From assembly GCF_024296665.1 (NCBI RefSeq), contig NZ_CP100762.1, positions 1,798,001 through 1,862,000 on the forward strand: DNA of 64,000 nt, written 5' to 3'. Source of the stretch: Salinilacihabitans rarus (GTDB lineage Archaea; Halobacteriota; Halobacteria; Halobacteriales; Natrialbaceae). How positions within the stretch are numbered: the first letter of the stretch is position 1; every line of letters starts with the position of its first letter. The translations under genes were made by a program, and so were the position numbers. Positions 43,536-53,037 of this stretch are shown piece by piece. Below the pieces are notes generated by a model. That model had not been told where the DNA came from, made no database searches, and saw only the letters and a list, made by a program, of their open reading frames with translations.

Positions 43536-43870
43536 AGTCGCCGAATGTGGCTCGCACGGACTCGTCGACGGGGAATCGTGCGTCTCGAGCCGTACGCGCG
43601 GGAGAGCGGGTCGTCTCGGGTCCCGTGGCCGCGCGACGGCGTCGCCGCCGTCGGCGCGCGTCGCCCGAAGCGGGGCCACACGGGCTGGTTCATCAATGGG
43701 TCGCCGTCCCGGATCATCGTGTGGTGTGTCCGTGCCGTGACGAGCACGCTCCCAGGTGTGTCCTGGTTCGTGCGGGAAGATTCCAGGGAGAACCCGCTTA
43801 CCCGAGCCTATTCCTTGCGTGGTATAAAAGCCTTCGCAAAAGTGAGTACGGGGCGCCACGAACGGTCGGT
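43536..43870. other. Divergent intergenic region of aCPSF1
   Basis: No gene is supported in this stretch. A symmetric-looking TATA element ggtataaaag near 43822 could serve the plus-strand gene at 43871 and, read as cttttatacc, perhaps aCPSF1, which would then have a 5' leader of about 265 nt. A short hairpin ccagg/cctgg sits at about 43751-43765. Otherwise featureless. Confidence 0.4.
43822..43829 (+). promoter_or_regulatory. TATA box of the 43871 gene
   Basis: The sequence gtataaaa lies about 45 nt before the ATG at 43871, giving a leader of roughly 20 nt. Confidence 0.55.
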
Positions 43871-44353
43871 ATGCGACTCACACCGCGACGCGTCGCCGAG
43901 GAACGCGACTGGGTGGCCGACCGGGCAGACCGGGTCGTCCCCGTGATCAACGAGGTCCGCGACGAACTGGGCGAGCTATTCGAGACGGACGTCGACCCCG
44001 TGAACGAGGCCGCCTACCGCGAGGCGGTCGACGACGTCTTCGCCGACGGCGACCTCGCGGTGAACGTCGCCGCGCTGGTCGCGCTCCTGCGCGACCTCGA
44101 CGTCGAGGGCGACTACCCCGGCTTCGTCGTCGACGAACTGCTCGGGCGCGAACTCGCCGCGACCGTCGCCGGCCGCCAGCCGCTTCGCACCCTCGGCGAG
44201 GCGACGTTCCACTACGCCGACCTGCGGGTCCACGGCCCCGCCGACGAGAACGCCGGCGTCGACGACCTCGAGGCGGCGCTGGCCGCCGGCTTCCAGGAGC
44301 GACTGCCCGGCTGGAACTGGACCGAACGCGAGAGTCCGTTCGCCGTCGAGTGA
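43871..44353 (+). CDS. Conserved-looking haloarchaeal protein, unknown function
   Basis: A 160-residue acidic, mostly helical soluble protein (MRLTPRRVAEERDWVADRAD; VNVAALVALLRDLDVEGDYPG; LGRELAATVAGRQPL). It has no recognisable catalytic motif. It stands between aCPSF1 (divergent) and a convergent lipoprotein gene. The TATA box at 43822 and the codon bias support a real gene. Confidence 0.65.
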   Translation: MRLTPRRVAEERDWVADRADRVVPVINEVRDELGELFETDVDPVNEAAYREAVDDVFADGDLAVNVAALVALLRDLDVEGDYPGFVVDELLGRELAATVAGRQPLRTLGEATFHYADLRVHGPADENAGVDDLEAALAAGFQERLPGWNWTERESPFAVE

Positions 44354-44364
44354 CCGGGAGCGGG

Positions 44365-44814
44365 TTACGGCGCCTGCGCCTGAAGCTCGGCGAACGCCTC
44401 GCCGGGCAGCAGCGCGTCGACCGAGCCGTCCCTGAGCGTCCCGACGAGCGCCTCGGCGGACGCGTCGAGCAGGAAGAGTCCCATCTCGAGCACCGAGTCC
44501 TCGATTTCGAGGTCCGCGTCGGCCTCGGCCGTCGACTGGAACTCGGCTGCCGTCTCCTCGACCAGTTCCCTCTGTCGCCGCTGCATCTCGGCCTGCGCCT
44601 CCTCGCGGTCGAGGTCGCCGGCATCGAGTTCCGCCGCGACCGTCTCCTGGATCGCCGCGAGCTCCGCCTCCGGCGGCTCGACGACCGCGGTGATCGCGCC
44701 GGCGGTCGACCCGGCGTCCTCGTCGGCCTGAAGCTGACTGCACCCCGCGACCGAGACCGCGGCGCTCGCGCCCGTCAACCGGAGGAACCCGCGGCGGGAG
44801 GGCAAACCGTCCAT
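44365..44814 (-). CDS. Tat lipoprotein, unknown function
   Basis: A 149-residue protein with a twin-arginine motif (SRRGFLRLTG), a hydrophobic stretch and a lipobox ending VAGC, so it should be exported folded and lipid-anchored. The mature part is acidic and largely helical (AEMQRRQRELVEETAAEF). Its partner and role are unknown. ATG at 44814 is preferred over GTG 44817. The divergent nucS gene starts 125 bp away. Confidence 0.8.
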   Translation of the reverse strand: MDGLPSRRGFLRLTGASAAVSVAGCSQLQADEDAGSTAGAITAVVEPPEAELAAIQETVAAELDAGDLDREEAQAEMQRRQRELVEETAAEFQSTAEADADLEIEDSVLEMGLFLLDASAEALVGTLRDGSVDALLPGEAFAELQAQAP

Positions 44815-44938
44815 CACGTTTCGACAACGTCACGCGAACGCGAATAAGCCTTGTCTCCGGCCTCGCGCGTCGAAACGGCCCCCTGCGGCCGGCCCAGGGT
44901 CGGGGCCCTTTTGGTCGTCGGCGGGCTACCCCGTCGCA

Positions 44939-45685
44939 GTGACCGCGAGCGAACGAGAGCCCCCGGTTCGAACCCTCGAAGCGCCCTCGCCCGAGGCCGC
45001 CCGCGACGCGATCGACGACGGGATCGCCCGCGGCGCGCTCGTCACCGTCTTCGGCCGGTGTACCGTCGACTACGACGGCCGGGCGTCGAGCACGCTCGAC
45101 GCCGGCGACAGGCACGTCATGCTCAAGCCCGACGGCGCGGCGCTGGTCCACACCGCCGAGGGCCAGCAGCCGGTGAACTGGCAGCCCCCCGGCTGCGAGC
45201 ACGAGGCGTTCTGCGCCGACGGCGCGCTGTGCCTGCGCAGCCTTCGCTCGACGCCCGACGAGCGCCTGCTCGTCACCTTCGAACGGGTCGTCCAGGTGTC
45301 GACGTTCGCGATGGACGACCCCGGCGAACTCGCGTTGGTCGGCACCGAGGCGGACCTCCGCGACCGCATCCTCGACGACCCCGACCTGCTCGAACCGGGA
45401 TTTACCCCCCTCGCGACCGAGCGCGACACGTCCGCCGGCGCCATCGACGTCTACGGCGAGGACGACGACGGGAACGCCGTCGTCGTCGAACTCAAGCGCC
45501 GCCGGGTCGGCCCCGACGCCGTGAGCCAACTGCGCCGGTACGTCGACGCCCTCTCGCGGGACCTCCACGCCGACGCCGCGGTCCGCGGGATTCTCGTGGC
45601 CCCATCCGTGACCGACCGGGCCGAGCGGCTGCTGGCCCGCCACGGCCTCGAATTCGTCCCGCTCGAGCCGACGGTCGGCGACTGA
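44939..45685 (+). CDS. nucS: Endonuclease NucS/EndoMS
   Basis: A 248-residue DUF91/NucS endonuclease starting at GTG. The N-terminal domain includes HVMLKPDGAALVHTAEGQQPVNWQPPG; the C-terminal RecB-like nuclease has GAIDVYGEDDDGNAVVVELKRRRVG (D-ExK pattern) and VSQLRRYVDAL. NucS cuts both strands at mismatches in archaea and actinobacteria and works with the sliding clamp. The gene lies one gene away from mutS, an unusual pairing of two mismatch systems. Confidence 0.93.
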   Translation: MTASEREPPVRTLEAPSPEAARDAIDDGIARGALVTVFGRCTVDYDGRASSTLDAGDRHVMLKPDGAALVHTAEGQQPVNWQPPGCEHEAFCADGALCLRSLRSTPDERLLVTFERVVQVSTFAMDDPGELALVGTEADLRDRILDDPDLLEPGFTPLATERDTSAGAIDVYGEDDDGNAVVVELKRRRVGPDAVSQLRRYVDALSRDLHADAAVRGILVAPSVTDRAERLLARHGLEFVPLEPTVGD

Positions 45686-45697
45686 GTCGCGACGCGG

Positions 45698-46549
45698 CTA
45701 CCGCGCCCACTCGGCGAACAGTTCGGCCGGCGTCTCGTCGGGCACCGCGTCGTCGGGCAGCGCGTCCCACCCCAGCACGTCGGTCCCGGGATCGGCCGCC
45801 GTCTCGAAGCCGGCGGGTTCCGCGTCCGGCCCGCCCCGGTACTCCGGCGGCGGGACGTCGTGCGCGTAGGTCCCCTCGGGGTGGGAGACCGTCCAGACGT
45901 GCAGCATACACGGCGTCCGGCAGTCGGGGAGCACCTCGCCCTCGCTGGCGGCGTCCTCGTAGACCTGCCGGTAGTACCACCAGGCGAACCGCCCGGGGAG
46001 GCCCGCGTGGGCGTGCCACGGCGAGCACCGGCCGCCGTCTTCGGCCTCCCCACGGTAGACGTCGGGCGGTCGCTCGACCCGCTCGCCCGAGCGCGTCGCG
46101 ACGAACATGGCGCCGATCGGCCGCCACCGCTCGTCGTCCACGAGCACCGCCTCGGGTCGCCCGGGATCGAGGACGGTGTCGTCGCCGACGAACTCGGGGT
46201 GCAGCCAGTGGGAGTAGCCGCCCGACTCGCCGGAGACGAGGGTGTCGAAGTACGGGACGAACCCCGCGTCGAGCAGCGCGCCGACCGTCGGGTAGCGACG
46301 CTCGATCGTCCGCTCGACCGCGCCCCGCAGGCGCTCGGTTTCGGGGTCGTCGTCCGCACATCCGTCCGCGTTCGACCCCGGACAGGACGTCATCGACGGC
46401 CGGAGCGTCGCCTCGGGACAGCGGCGGTGCGGTCGCTCGTCCTCCTCGTCGTCCGCCCGCACGTCCCCCGCGAGCGCGAACGGGGCCGCGAGCGCCCCGC
46501 CCGACGCCCCCAGCAGGGCGCGGCGCGTCACGCGGTCGTCGCCGGTCAT
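45698..46549 (-). CDS. Tat-exported haloarchaeal protein, unknown function
   Basis: A 283-residue secreted protein: a Tat signal (VTRRALLGASGGALAAPFALA) with no lipobox, then a domain containing six cysteines (CPEA, SCPGSNADGCADD, CSPW, CRTPCM) and a HWLHPEF and WHAHAGLPGRFAWWYY segment. The His and Cys content suggests a metal-binding extracellular protein. I do not know the family. It lies convergent to nucS and just downstream of mutS. Confidence 0.7.
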   Translation of the reverse strand: MTGDDRVTRRALLGASGGALAAPFALAGDVRADDEEDERPHRRCPEATLRPSMTSCPGSNADGCADDDPETERLRGAVERTIERRYPTVGALLDAGFVPYFDTLVSGESGGYSHWLHPEFVGDDTVLDPGRPEAVLVDDERWRPIGAMFVATRSGERVERPPDVYRGEAEDGGRCSPWHAHAGLPGRFAWWYYRQVYEDAASEGEVLPDCRTPCMLHVWTVSHPEGTYAHDVPPPEYRGGPDAEPAGFETAADPGTDVLGWDALPDDAVPDETPAELFAEWAR

Positions 46550-46659
46550 GGTGGACGTACCACCCCGCGGCCGGCCGTAAAACGCAGCCCCGATTCGACC
46601 GATCGGAAAGCGCACGAAATTTTGTGCAACGCGGCGCGCCCGACCCCCACCGCCGCCGA

Positions 46660-49389
46660 TCACTCCTCCAGCAGGCGCTTCAGCCGGTCGAGTTCCGTGA
46701 GCGCCTCGACCGGCGTCAGGTGGGCCACGTCGAGTTCCCGGAGTTCGGCCGCGACGTCGGTGGGGGCGTCGCCGACGTCGGAGCGAAGGTCCGACCCGGC
46801 GGTTCGCTCGCCGCCGTCGGCCGCCGCGTCGGCGGGCGCCCGGTCGGACGCGCGGGCCGTCGCGGACTCCCCGCCCTCGCTCCGGCGTTCGCCGGCGTCC
46901 GCGTCGGCCGCCTCGCTCGCCGCCGCGACGAGTTCCCGCGATCGTTCGACGACGGGGTCGGGGACGCCGGCCGCGGTGGCGACCTCGACGCCGTAGGAGC
47001 CCTCGGCGGCGCCGGGGGCGATCTCGTGGTGGAAGACGACCTCGCCGTCCGCCTCGCTCGCCTCGAAGTGGAGGGTGAACGCGGCCGGGAGGTCCTCGGC
47101 GAGTTCGGTGAGGGGGTGGTGGTGGGTCGCGAACAGCGTCGTCGCGCCCACCTCGTCGTGGAGGTGCTCGGCCATCGCCTGCGCGATGGCGAGGCCGTCG
47201 GCCGTGCTCGTCCCGCGGCCGACCTCGTCGAGCAGGACCAGCGAGCGCTCGTCGGCCTCCCGGAGGATCGTCGCGAGTTCGTCCATCTCGACCATGAACG
47301 TCGACCGACCGCCCGCGATGTCGTCGCTGGCGCCGACGCGGGTGAAGATCCGCTCGACGGGCGCGAGGCGGGCCGCCCGCGCGGGGACGAAACTCCCCAC
47401 CTGCGCGAGCAGGACGATCAGCGCCACCTGCCGCATGTACGTCGACTTCCCCGACATGTTGGGGCCGGTGATGACCGCCAGCCGCCGGTCCGGCGAGAGG
47501 CCGACGTCGTTCGGGACGAACGACTCCTGGGTGCGCTCGACGACCGGGTGGCGTCCGGCCTCGATCGCGAGTTCGGGGTCGCCGTCGACGACCTCCGGCC
47601 GGCAGTAGTCGTACTCGGCGGCGACGGTCGCCAGCGAGACCAGCGCGTCGAGCGTCGCGACCGCCTCCGCCAGCGCCTGAACGCGCTCGACCTCGTCGGC
47701 GACCGTCCGGCGGACCTCGCGGAACAGTTCGTACTCGCGCTCGTCGGCCCGGCCCTCCGCGCGAACGATCTCGTCCTCGCGCTCCTCGAGTTCGGGCGTG
47801 ACGAACCGCTCTGCGTTCTTCAGCGTCTGGCGGCGCCGGTAGTCCTCGGGCACCGAGTCGAGGTTCGGGTTGGTCACCTCGATGTAGTAGCCGTGAACGG
47901 AGTTGTAGCCGACCTTCAGGGAGTCGATGCCGGTCCGCTCGCGCTCGCGCTCTTCGAGGTCGTCGATCCAGCGTTTCCCGTCGCGGGCGGTCTCGCGCAG
48001 GCGGTCGAGGTCCTCGTCGTACCCCTCGGCGACGATCCCGCCCTCGGTGATCTCCAGCGGCGGGTCGGCGACGATCGCCCGGTCGATCAGGTCGCGCACG
48101 TCCGCGAGGGGGTCGAGCGCGTCGCGGAGGTCCCGCAGGCGGTCGGACTCGGCGTCGGCGAGTTCCGCCCGCACCTCGGGGACGACCGCGAGCGTGTCCC
48201 GCAGCGAGCGCAGGTCACGCGCGTTCGCCCGCTCGCGGGAGATCCGCCCGATGAGCCGTTCGAGGTCGTAGACGTCCCGCAGCAGGCCGTGGAGTCGCTC
48301 GCGGGTCCGGACCGCGCCCGTCAGTTCCTCGACGGCGTCGAGTCGCGCCTCGATCCGGTCGGGGTCGAGCAGCGGCCGGCGGATCCAGTCCCGGAGTTTG
48401 CGGCTCCCGAGCGCGCAGGCGGTCTCGTCGAGGACGCCGACGAGGGTGGCGTCCTCGCGGCCGTGGACCGCGCGGGGTTCGAACAGTTCGAGGCTGCGCA
48501 GCGCGACGGCGTCGAGCAGCAGGTACTCCCGCGGGTCGTACCGGGTCAGGTGCGTGAGGTACTCGAGGCGGCGGCCGTCGCCGTCCGCGTCGTCCTCGTT
48601 CCCGTCCGCGTCACCGTCTTCCTCCCCGGCCGCGCCGCCGCGGGCGTACTCCGCGTAGGCGAGCAAGGCCCCGCAGGCGCGGATCTCGGCGTCGCCGGCC
48701 AGCAGCGCGTCCGGATCGCCGAAGTAGGCGGCGACGCGCTCGCCGGCCCGCTCGCGGTCGAAGGCGGCCGCCTCGAACGGCGTCACCATGCAGTCGTCGG
48801 GGAAGAGGGCCGCCGGCGCGTCGGGGCCGACGACGGCCTCGGCGGGGTCGAACCGGCTCACCTCGTCGGCGATGGCCTCCCGCGAGGTCGCGCCCGTCGC
48901 GAGGAAGTCGCCAGTGGAGACGTCGAGCAGGGCGAGTCCGAGTTCGCCGTCCTCGCGGGCGACGGCGGCGACGAAGTTGTTGTCCGCGCTGGAGAGCAGT
49001 TCGTCCTCCGTGAGCGTCCCGGGGGTGATGACGCGGGTGACCGCCCGCTCGACGACGCCGGGGGACTCGCCGGGTTCCTCGACCTGATCGGCGACGGCGA
49101 CCCGGTAGCCGGCCTCCAGCAGTTCCTCGATGTAGGAGGCGGCGTTGTCGACCGGGATGCCGGTCATCGGGTACTCGCCGGTGGAGTCCTCGCGGCTGGT
49201 GAGCGTGAGTTCGAGCAGGCGCGCGGTGCGCTCGGCGGCGCCACAGAAGGTCTCGTAGAAGTCGCCGACCTGAAAGAGGACGATGGCGTCGTCGTAGCGC
49301 GCACAGAGGTCGTGGTACTGGGCCATCATCGGCGTCAGTTCCTCGCGCCGTTCGGCCATCGCCTCCGGTGGACCGAGCGCCGGATCCAT
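46660..49389 (-). CDS. mutS: DNA mismatch repair protein MutS
   Basis: A 909-residue MutS1. The N-terminal mismatch-binding [10 protein letters not shown] has the conserved phenylalanine and glutamate (residues 44 and 46). The connector and core domains, a clamp, and the ATPase with Walker [12 protein letters not shown] (about residue 640), [14 protein letters not shown] and ATHHHPL follow. An Asp/Gly-rich insertion (about 250-275) and an Ala/Asp-rich linker before the C-terminal HTH are typically haloarchaeal. MutL, which commonly follows mutS, is not adjacent here. Confidence 0.95.
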   Translation of the reverse strand: MDPALGPPEAMAERREELTPMMAQYHDLCARYDDAIVLFQVGDFYETFCGAAERTARLLELTLTSREDSTGEYPMTGIPVDNAASYIEELLEAGYRVAVADQVEEPGESPGVVERAVTRVITPGTLTEDELLSSADNNFVAAVAREDGELGLALLDVSTGDFLATGATSREAIADEVSRFDPAEAVVGPDAPAALFPDDCMVTPFEAAAFDRERAGERVAAYFGDPDALLAGDAEIRACGALLAYAEYARGGAAGEEDGDADGNEDDADGDGRRLEYLTHLTRYDPREYLLLDAVALRSLELFEPRAVHGREDATLVGVLDETACALGSRKLRDWIRRPLLDPDRIEARLDAVEELTGAVRTRERLHGLLRDVYDLERLIGRISRERANARDLRSLRDTLAVVPEVRAELADAESDRLRDLRDALDPLADVRDLIDRAIVADPPLEITEGGIVAEGYDEDLDRLRETARDGKRWIDDLEERERERTGIDSLKVGYNSVHGYYIEVTNPNLDSVPEDYRRRQTLKNAERFVTPELEEREDEIVRAEGRADEREYELFREVRRTVADEVERVQALAEAVATLDALVSLATVAAEYDYCRPEVVDGDPELAIEAGRHPVVERTQESFVPNDVGLSPDRRLAVITGPNMSGKSTYMRQVALIVLLAQVGSFVPARAARLAPVERIFTRVGASDDIAGGRSTFMVEMDELATILREADERSLVLLDEVGRGTSTADGLAIAQAMAEHLHDEVGATTLFATHHHPLTELAEDLPAAFTLHFEASEADGEVVFHHEIAPGAAEGSYGVEVATAAGVPDPVVERSRELVAAASEAADADAGERRSEGGESATARASDRAPADAAADGGERTAGSDLRSDVGDAPTDVAAELRELDVAHLTPVEALTELDRLKRLLEE

Positions 49390-49541
49390 ACGAGAGGGGG
49401 ACCGCCCGACGCGGAAAAAGGTGCTGGATCGGCGGAAACCGCGCGCCCGCGCGCCGGTCGGCGCCGGGACCCGAGGACTCGTCTGGCGGCAGGGGGGAGC
49501 GCGGGCGGCCGGGGCGGCGTTCCGATTCCGAGCGAGGCCTG

Positions 49542-50090
49542 TCAGCCGGACTCGTACTCGACGGTGTCGCCCCGGCGGTAGCGGTCGATCCGGCGGTAGC
49601 CCTCGATGACGCCGTCCTCGGTCAGGTCGACCTCGTAGCGGCCGAGGACGTCCATGGTGTCGGGGATCGAGGAGCGCTCGACCACCTCGACGACGGCGCG
49701 CCAGCCGTCCTCGGTGGGCGTGATCTCGCTTACGCCGTCGAACTTCCGGCCGATGATCTGCCCGGCGGTCCGCTCGACCGTCCGGCGGACCGCGAGCAGG
49801 CCCTCGACCCGCTCGTCGTCGACCTCGACGTCGAGGTCGCTCGTGTCGACGTCGCCGGGATCGGTGGTCTCGACGCCGCTTGGGTCGACCTCGCTCTCGG
49901 CCGCGGCGGTGCTCTGGTCGTCCGGTTCCCCTTCGCTCTCGGTTTCGGTTTCGCTCACTGTCGGATCACTCTCGTCGTGCTGGTAACAGAAGCCGTTCTC
50001 CCGGGCCGGTCGCGAACAGCGCTCACCCTCGGCTGTCAGCGCCTTACACCGCTCGGGTTCGGAGTCGGATTGCGCGTCTGCTTCGGCCAT
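49542..50090 (-). CDS. gvpO: Gas vesicle protein GvpO with N-terminal Cys/His motif
   Basis: A 182-residue GvpO. The C-terminal domain (about residues 95-180) has [36 protein letters not shown] and [13 protein letters not shown], the GvpO core. The first 35 residues contain [20 protein letters not shown] then CYQH, a compact C-C-C-H zinc-finger-like motif not needed by the core. GvpO is required for vesicle formation in haloarchaea. It is the second gene after gvpA on the minus strand. ATG 50090 is preferred over 50102. Confidence 0.9.
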   Translation of the reverse strand: MAEADAQSDSEPERCKALTAEGERCSRPARENGFCYQHDESDPTVSETETESEGEPDDQSTAAAESEVDPSGVETTDPGDVDTSDLDVEVDDERVEGLLAVRRTVERTAGQIIGRKFDGVSEITPTEDGWRAVVEVVERSSIPDTMDVLGRYEVDLTEDGVIEGYRRIDRYRRGDTVEYESG

Positions 50091-50191
50091 GTGTCGGTCC
50101 ACATCGGTGGCCCCCGCCGGGGGTTCCGGCGAGGGTCGGCGGAGCGCCGACGGCGACGATCACGGCGAGATCCGCCCGCGACGCCTCGTCG

Positions 50192-50491
50192 CTAGCCCTG
50201 CTGTTGCATCTCCGCCGTGATCGGCGACGACTCGGGACGGGTCTCGATATCGAGTTCCTCGAGGGACTCCATGTCCCCCTCGGCGGTCGCCCGTTCGATC
50301 TTCGATATCTCCTTGGCGTAGTGGAGGAAGGTGTCCACCGACGCCACGACGACTCGCGCCTCGACTGTGAGGAGCTCGATCCCCACGACGGAGACGCGCG
50401 CCCAGACGTCGATGACGACGCCCTTGTCGAGGATGCGATCGAGTACCTCCGCGAGGCTCGAGGAGTCCGGCCGGCGCGTTGGTTGTGCCAT
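50192..50491 (-). CDS. gvpA: Gas vesicle structural protein GvpA
   Basis: A 99-residue member of the GvpA/GvpJ/GvpM fold: [49 protein letters not shown]. GvpA forms the ribbed wall of the vesicle. It is the first gene of the minus-strand gvpA-gvpO pair, divergent from gvpF. The C-terminal tail (about 25 residues after the core) is longer than usual for GvpA. No gvpC, which normally encodes the outer stiffener, follows it. Confidence 0.93.
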   Translation of the reverse strand: MAQPTRRPDSSSLAEVLDRILDKGVVIDVWARVSVVGIELLTVEARVVVASVDTFLHYAKEISKIERATAEGDMESLEELDIETRPESSPITAEMQQQG

Positions 50492-50680
50492 GATGCGTCC
50501 GTTCGTCCGACAGCGACACGTATGACGGTTCGGGGTGCTGGTGCAAGCGAGCCGACACCGCGCGGCTGCAAGCACCACCGTAAGGCACCGGGAAGCCGAA
50601 CCGGCCACCGAGAGTCGCGCACGTCGCCGGCGCGCCGACAGCCGCCGGACGGTGACGGTGCGAGGCCACGTCTCAGAGTT

Positions 50681-51328
50681 ATGAACGAGTCAGCACGGTC
50701 CGAGGCGAACAGCCGGTACGTCTACGGGATCGTTCGCGACGAGGACGCCGTCGAGTTCGAGACCGACGCCGTCCGCGGCGGCGAGCGCGTCTACCCGATC
50801 ACCCACGGCCGGCTGGCGGCCATCGTCTCGGACGTCGACACGACCGATCCCGAGGAGACCGACGAGGACGCCAAGCGTCACGACGAGGTGCTCCGGGAGA
50901 TCATGGAACACGACGGCGGGCGAACGGTCGTCCCGATGCAGTTCGGCATGGCCTTCGAGAGCGACCGGGCGCTGAAGAACGTCCTCCGGGGCGCGCGCCC
51001 GGCGTTCCGGCGGGCCATGCGCGACGTGCGGGGGGCGGTCGAACTCGGCCTGAAGATCGTCCGCGACGAGGACGACGCCGTCGACCGGGAGGCGGTCGCC
51101 GCGGCCGTCGACGACGAACTCGCCCCGCTCGCCGAGGACGCCGTCGACGGCGACCTGTTCAGCGACCGCCTCGTCTACAATCGGACGTTCCTCGTCGCCC
51201 GCGACGACCGGGAGGCCTTCGACGAGGCCGTCGCGCGCCTCGAAGACGAACACGACGACCTGACGTTCCGGTACTCGGGCCCGTTCGCCCCGTACAGCTT
51301 CGTCGACGTCCACGTGGGGGCCCAGTGA
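50681..51328 (+). CDS. gvpF: Gas vesicle protein GvpF
   Basis: A 215-residue GvpF/GvpL-family protein: [12 protein letters not shown] near the start, [13 protein letters not shown] in the middle and [14 protein letters not shown] at the end. GvpF is a minor vesicle component or assembly factor that binds GvpA. It opens the plus-strand operon gvpF-G-H-X-J-K-L-M; each next start overlaps or abuts the previous stop. ATG 50681. Confidence 0.92.
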   Translation: MNESARSEANSRYVYGIVRDEDAVEFETDAVRGGERVYPITHGRLAAIVSDVDTTDPEETDEDAKRHDEVLREIMEHDGGRTVVPMQFGMAFESDRALKNVLRGARPAFRRAMRDVRGAVELGLKIVRDEDDAVDREAVAAAVDDELAPLAEDAVDGDLFSDRLVYNRTFLVARDDREAFDEAVARLEDEHDDLTFRYSGPFAPYSFVDVHVGAQ

Positions 51329-51582
51329 TGTTCGTCCTCGACGACCTCCTGTTCCGGCCGTTCGTCGGCATCGTCGACGCCCTGCACACGATGGCGCTCG
51401 ACGAACTGTACGACGTCGACGCCATCGAGGACGACCTCAAGGAGAACCAGTTGCTGTACGAACTCGGCGAGCGCTCCGAGGAGGAGTACCGCCGACGGAA
51501 GGAGGAACTGGAGACGGAACTCGAAATCGCCCGCGAGGTCCACGAGGAACTCACCAGCGGCCGCGTCCAGGTGAAACGATAA
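51328..51582 (+). CDS. gvpG: Gas vesicle protein GvpG
   Basis: An 84-residue helical, acidic protein (FVLDDLLFRPFVGIVDALHT; then a long helix of Glu/Arg repeats) matching GvpG, a required accessory of gas vesicle assembly. Its ATG overlaps the gvpF stop by one base (TGATG), so the two are co-transcribed. Confidence 0.9.
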   Translation: MFVLDDLLFRPFVGIVDALHTMALDELYDVDAIEDDLKENQLLYELGERSEEEYRRRKEELETELEIAREVHEELTSGRVQVKR

Positions 51583-52103
51583 TGGTAGACGACCCACCCG
51601 ACGACCCGCCAGACGAACCGACCGACGACCGTCGCGACGGCAACTGGATCGCCAGTCTGCTGGACGCGCTAGAGCGCCTCGACCGGTACTCGTCGTCCGA
51701 GCACCGCGGCCGGGGCCGGCGCTTCGACTACGACGTCTCGATCCGGACGGGCCTCGACGCGATCGACGACCGGCGCCGCGACCCCGAGGAAGGGGGCCCG
51801 CCCGGGCGTCGCCCGTCGGGGACCCGACCGTCCGCGCCGGAACGGGGGTCGTCGGGGCGAACCGCCAGCGCGGACCGGTACAACCTCACGACCCGCCGCC
51901 ACGGGGACGAACTGCTCGTCACGGCGGACGTCGCCGGCGTCGACCCCGACGACGTCACCGTCGGCTTCGACGACGACGTGCTGGTCGTCGCCGTCGAGGA
52001 TCGGCCGCTCGAACGCGTCGACCTGCCGTGGGAGGGGTCGACGGCCGAGGCGCGGGTCAACAACGGCGTGCTCACCGTCCGGGCGAGGCCAGCCGATGAC
52101 TGA
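51582..52103 (+). CDS. gvpH: Gas vesicle protein GvpH (Hsp20-like)
   Basis: A 173-residue protein with a Hsp20/alpha-crystallin domain at the C terminus: YNLTTRRHGDELLVTADVAGVDPDDVTVGFDDDVLVV, then VNNGVLTVRARP. GvpH is believed to act as a chaperone for GvpA. A Pro/Asp-rich N terminus precedes it. It starts at the TAATG overlap with gvpG and overlaps the following gene by 8 bp. Confidence 0.9.
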   Translation: MVDDPPDDPPDEPTDDRRDGNWIASLLDALERLDRYSSSEHRGRGRRFDYDVSIRTGLDAIDDRRRDPEEGGPPGRRPSGTRPSAPERGSSGRTASADRYNLTTRRHGDELLVTADVAGVDPDDVTVGFDDDVLVVAVEDRPLERVDLPWEGSTAEARVNNGVLTVRARPADD

Positions 52104-53037
52104 CCCGAACGAGGGGGCGGAGGCGGTGACCGAGGCCGCCGCGGAGGGCCTCGACGGCCTCGAGGACGCGCTCCGTTCGATCGACGACCTCGTAGACCCC
52201 GACGAGGAGCACCTGGGGTCGGTGATCGACCGCCTCGACCGCCTCGAACGGGTCGCCCGCGAGGCCGAGGAGTTGCTCGCGTCGATCGACCTCGCCGAAC
52301 TCCCCGACGCGGTCGACGAGGAGGAACTGGTCGAGGCGGTCGAGACGGGCGAGATTCCCGACGCCATCGCCGAGGGCGAGGCCGACGAGGTGGTGCGCGT
52401 CCGCCGGCTCCTCCGGGCGATCAACCTGCGGGAGCTGCTGGACGTCGGGAACGTCGTCGAGATTTCGCGGGAGGCGAACGAATTCGAGGAGGCGGTCGGG
52501 AACGTACGCGACGGCGGCGACGGCGGCGAGGACGACGGCATCCTCGGGAAGGCGACCGACGCCGTCGGCGACGACGAGGGCGGGATGCTCGAAACCGCCG
52601 TCGAGGAGGGCGAGGAGTTGGTGGCAGAGGGCAAAGAGGCCGCGAGCGACGAGTTCGGCGTCGGCTCGCTCGACCCGGCCGAGGGCGAGGAGTTCGGCTT
52701 GGACGCCGAGGACACCGAAGCCTACCAGCGGATGGTCCAGGACCGGGCGGTCGCGAGCATCGAGGAGTTCCGCGAGGCGCTGCTCGTCGTCCACGGGAAG
52801 TTCCAGAAGGTGTACGACTTCAACCGGGAGCACCTGCGCCGCGAGGACGCGAGCACCCACTCGCGGAACCCGACGGCGGCCTCGACGATGCCGATCGAAC
52901 GGGCCGACATGCGCGCGGCCGACCGCCTCTCGACGGTGCCGCGCCAGGTGAAGTACTCGACCGCGCCGGGGTTCGACCGGATCTACGGCTCGCGGTTCGA
53001 GCGCGAACTCGAGAAACGCCGAGGTGACAACGAGTGA
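52096..53037 (+). CDS. Unassigned protein inside the gvp operon, in the gvpI position
   Basis: A 313-residue, very acidic protein. The first 130 residues are helical with Leu/Asp/Glu repeats (DLVDPDEEHLGSVIDRLDRL; VVEISREANEFEEAVGNV). A Gly/Asp-rich middle follows, then a C-terminal helical segment (QDRAVASIEEFREALLVVHGKFQKVYDFN) and a basic tail ending RFERELEKRRGDNE. It overlaps gvpH by 8 bp and gvpJ by 4 bp, so it is co-translated with them. It is not the short basic GvpI known elsewhere, and I do not recognise the family. Confidence 0.8.
   Translation: MTDPNEGAEAVTEAAAEGLDGLEDALRSIDDLVDPDEEHLGSVIDRLDRLERVAREAEELLASIDLAELPDAVDEEELVEAVETGEIPDAIAEGEADEVVRVRRLLRAINLRELLDVGNVVEISREANEFEEAVGNVRDGGDGGEDDGILGKATDAVGDDEGGMLETAVEEGEELVAEGKEAASDEFGVGSLDPAEGEEFGLDAEDTEAYQRMVQDRAVASIEEFREALLVVHGKFQKVYDFNREHLRREDASTHSRNPTAASTMPIERADMRAADRLSTVPRQVKYSTAPGFDRIYGSRFERELEKRRGDNE

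Noticed and set aside
44851-49581. A 1576-codon open frame on the plus strand, antisense to MutS and neighbours
   Set aside because: It is Arg/Asp-rich with no domain structure and mirrors the GC-rich codons of mutS on the other strand; it is a shadow frame.
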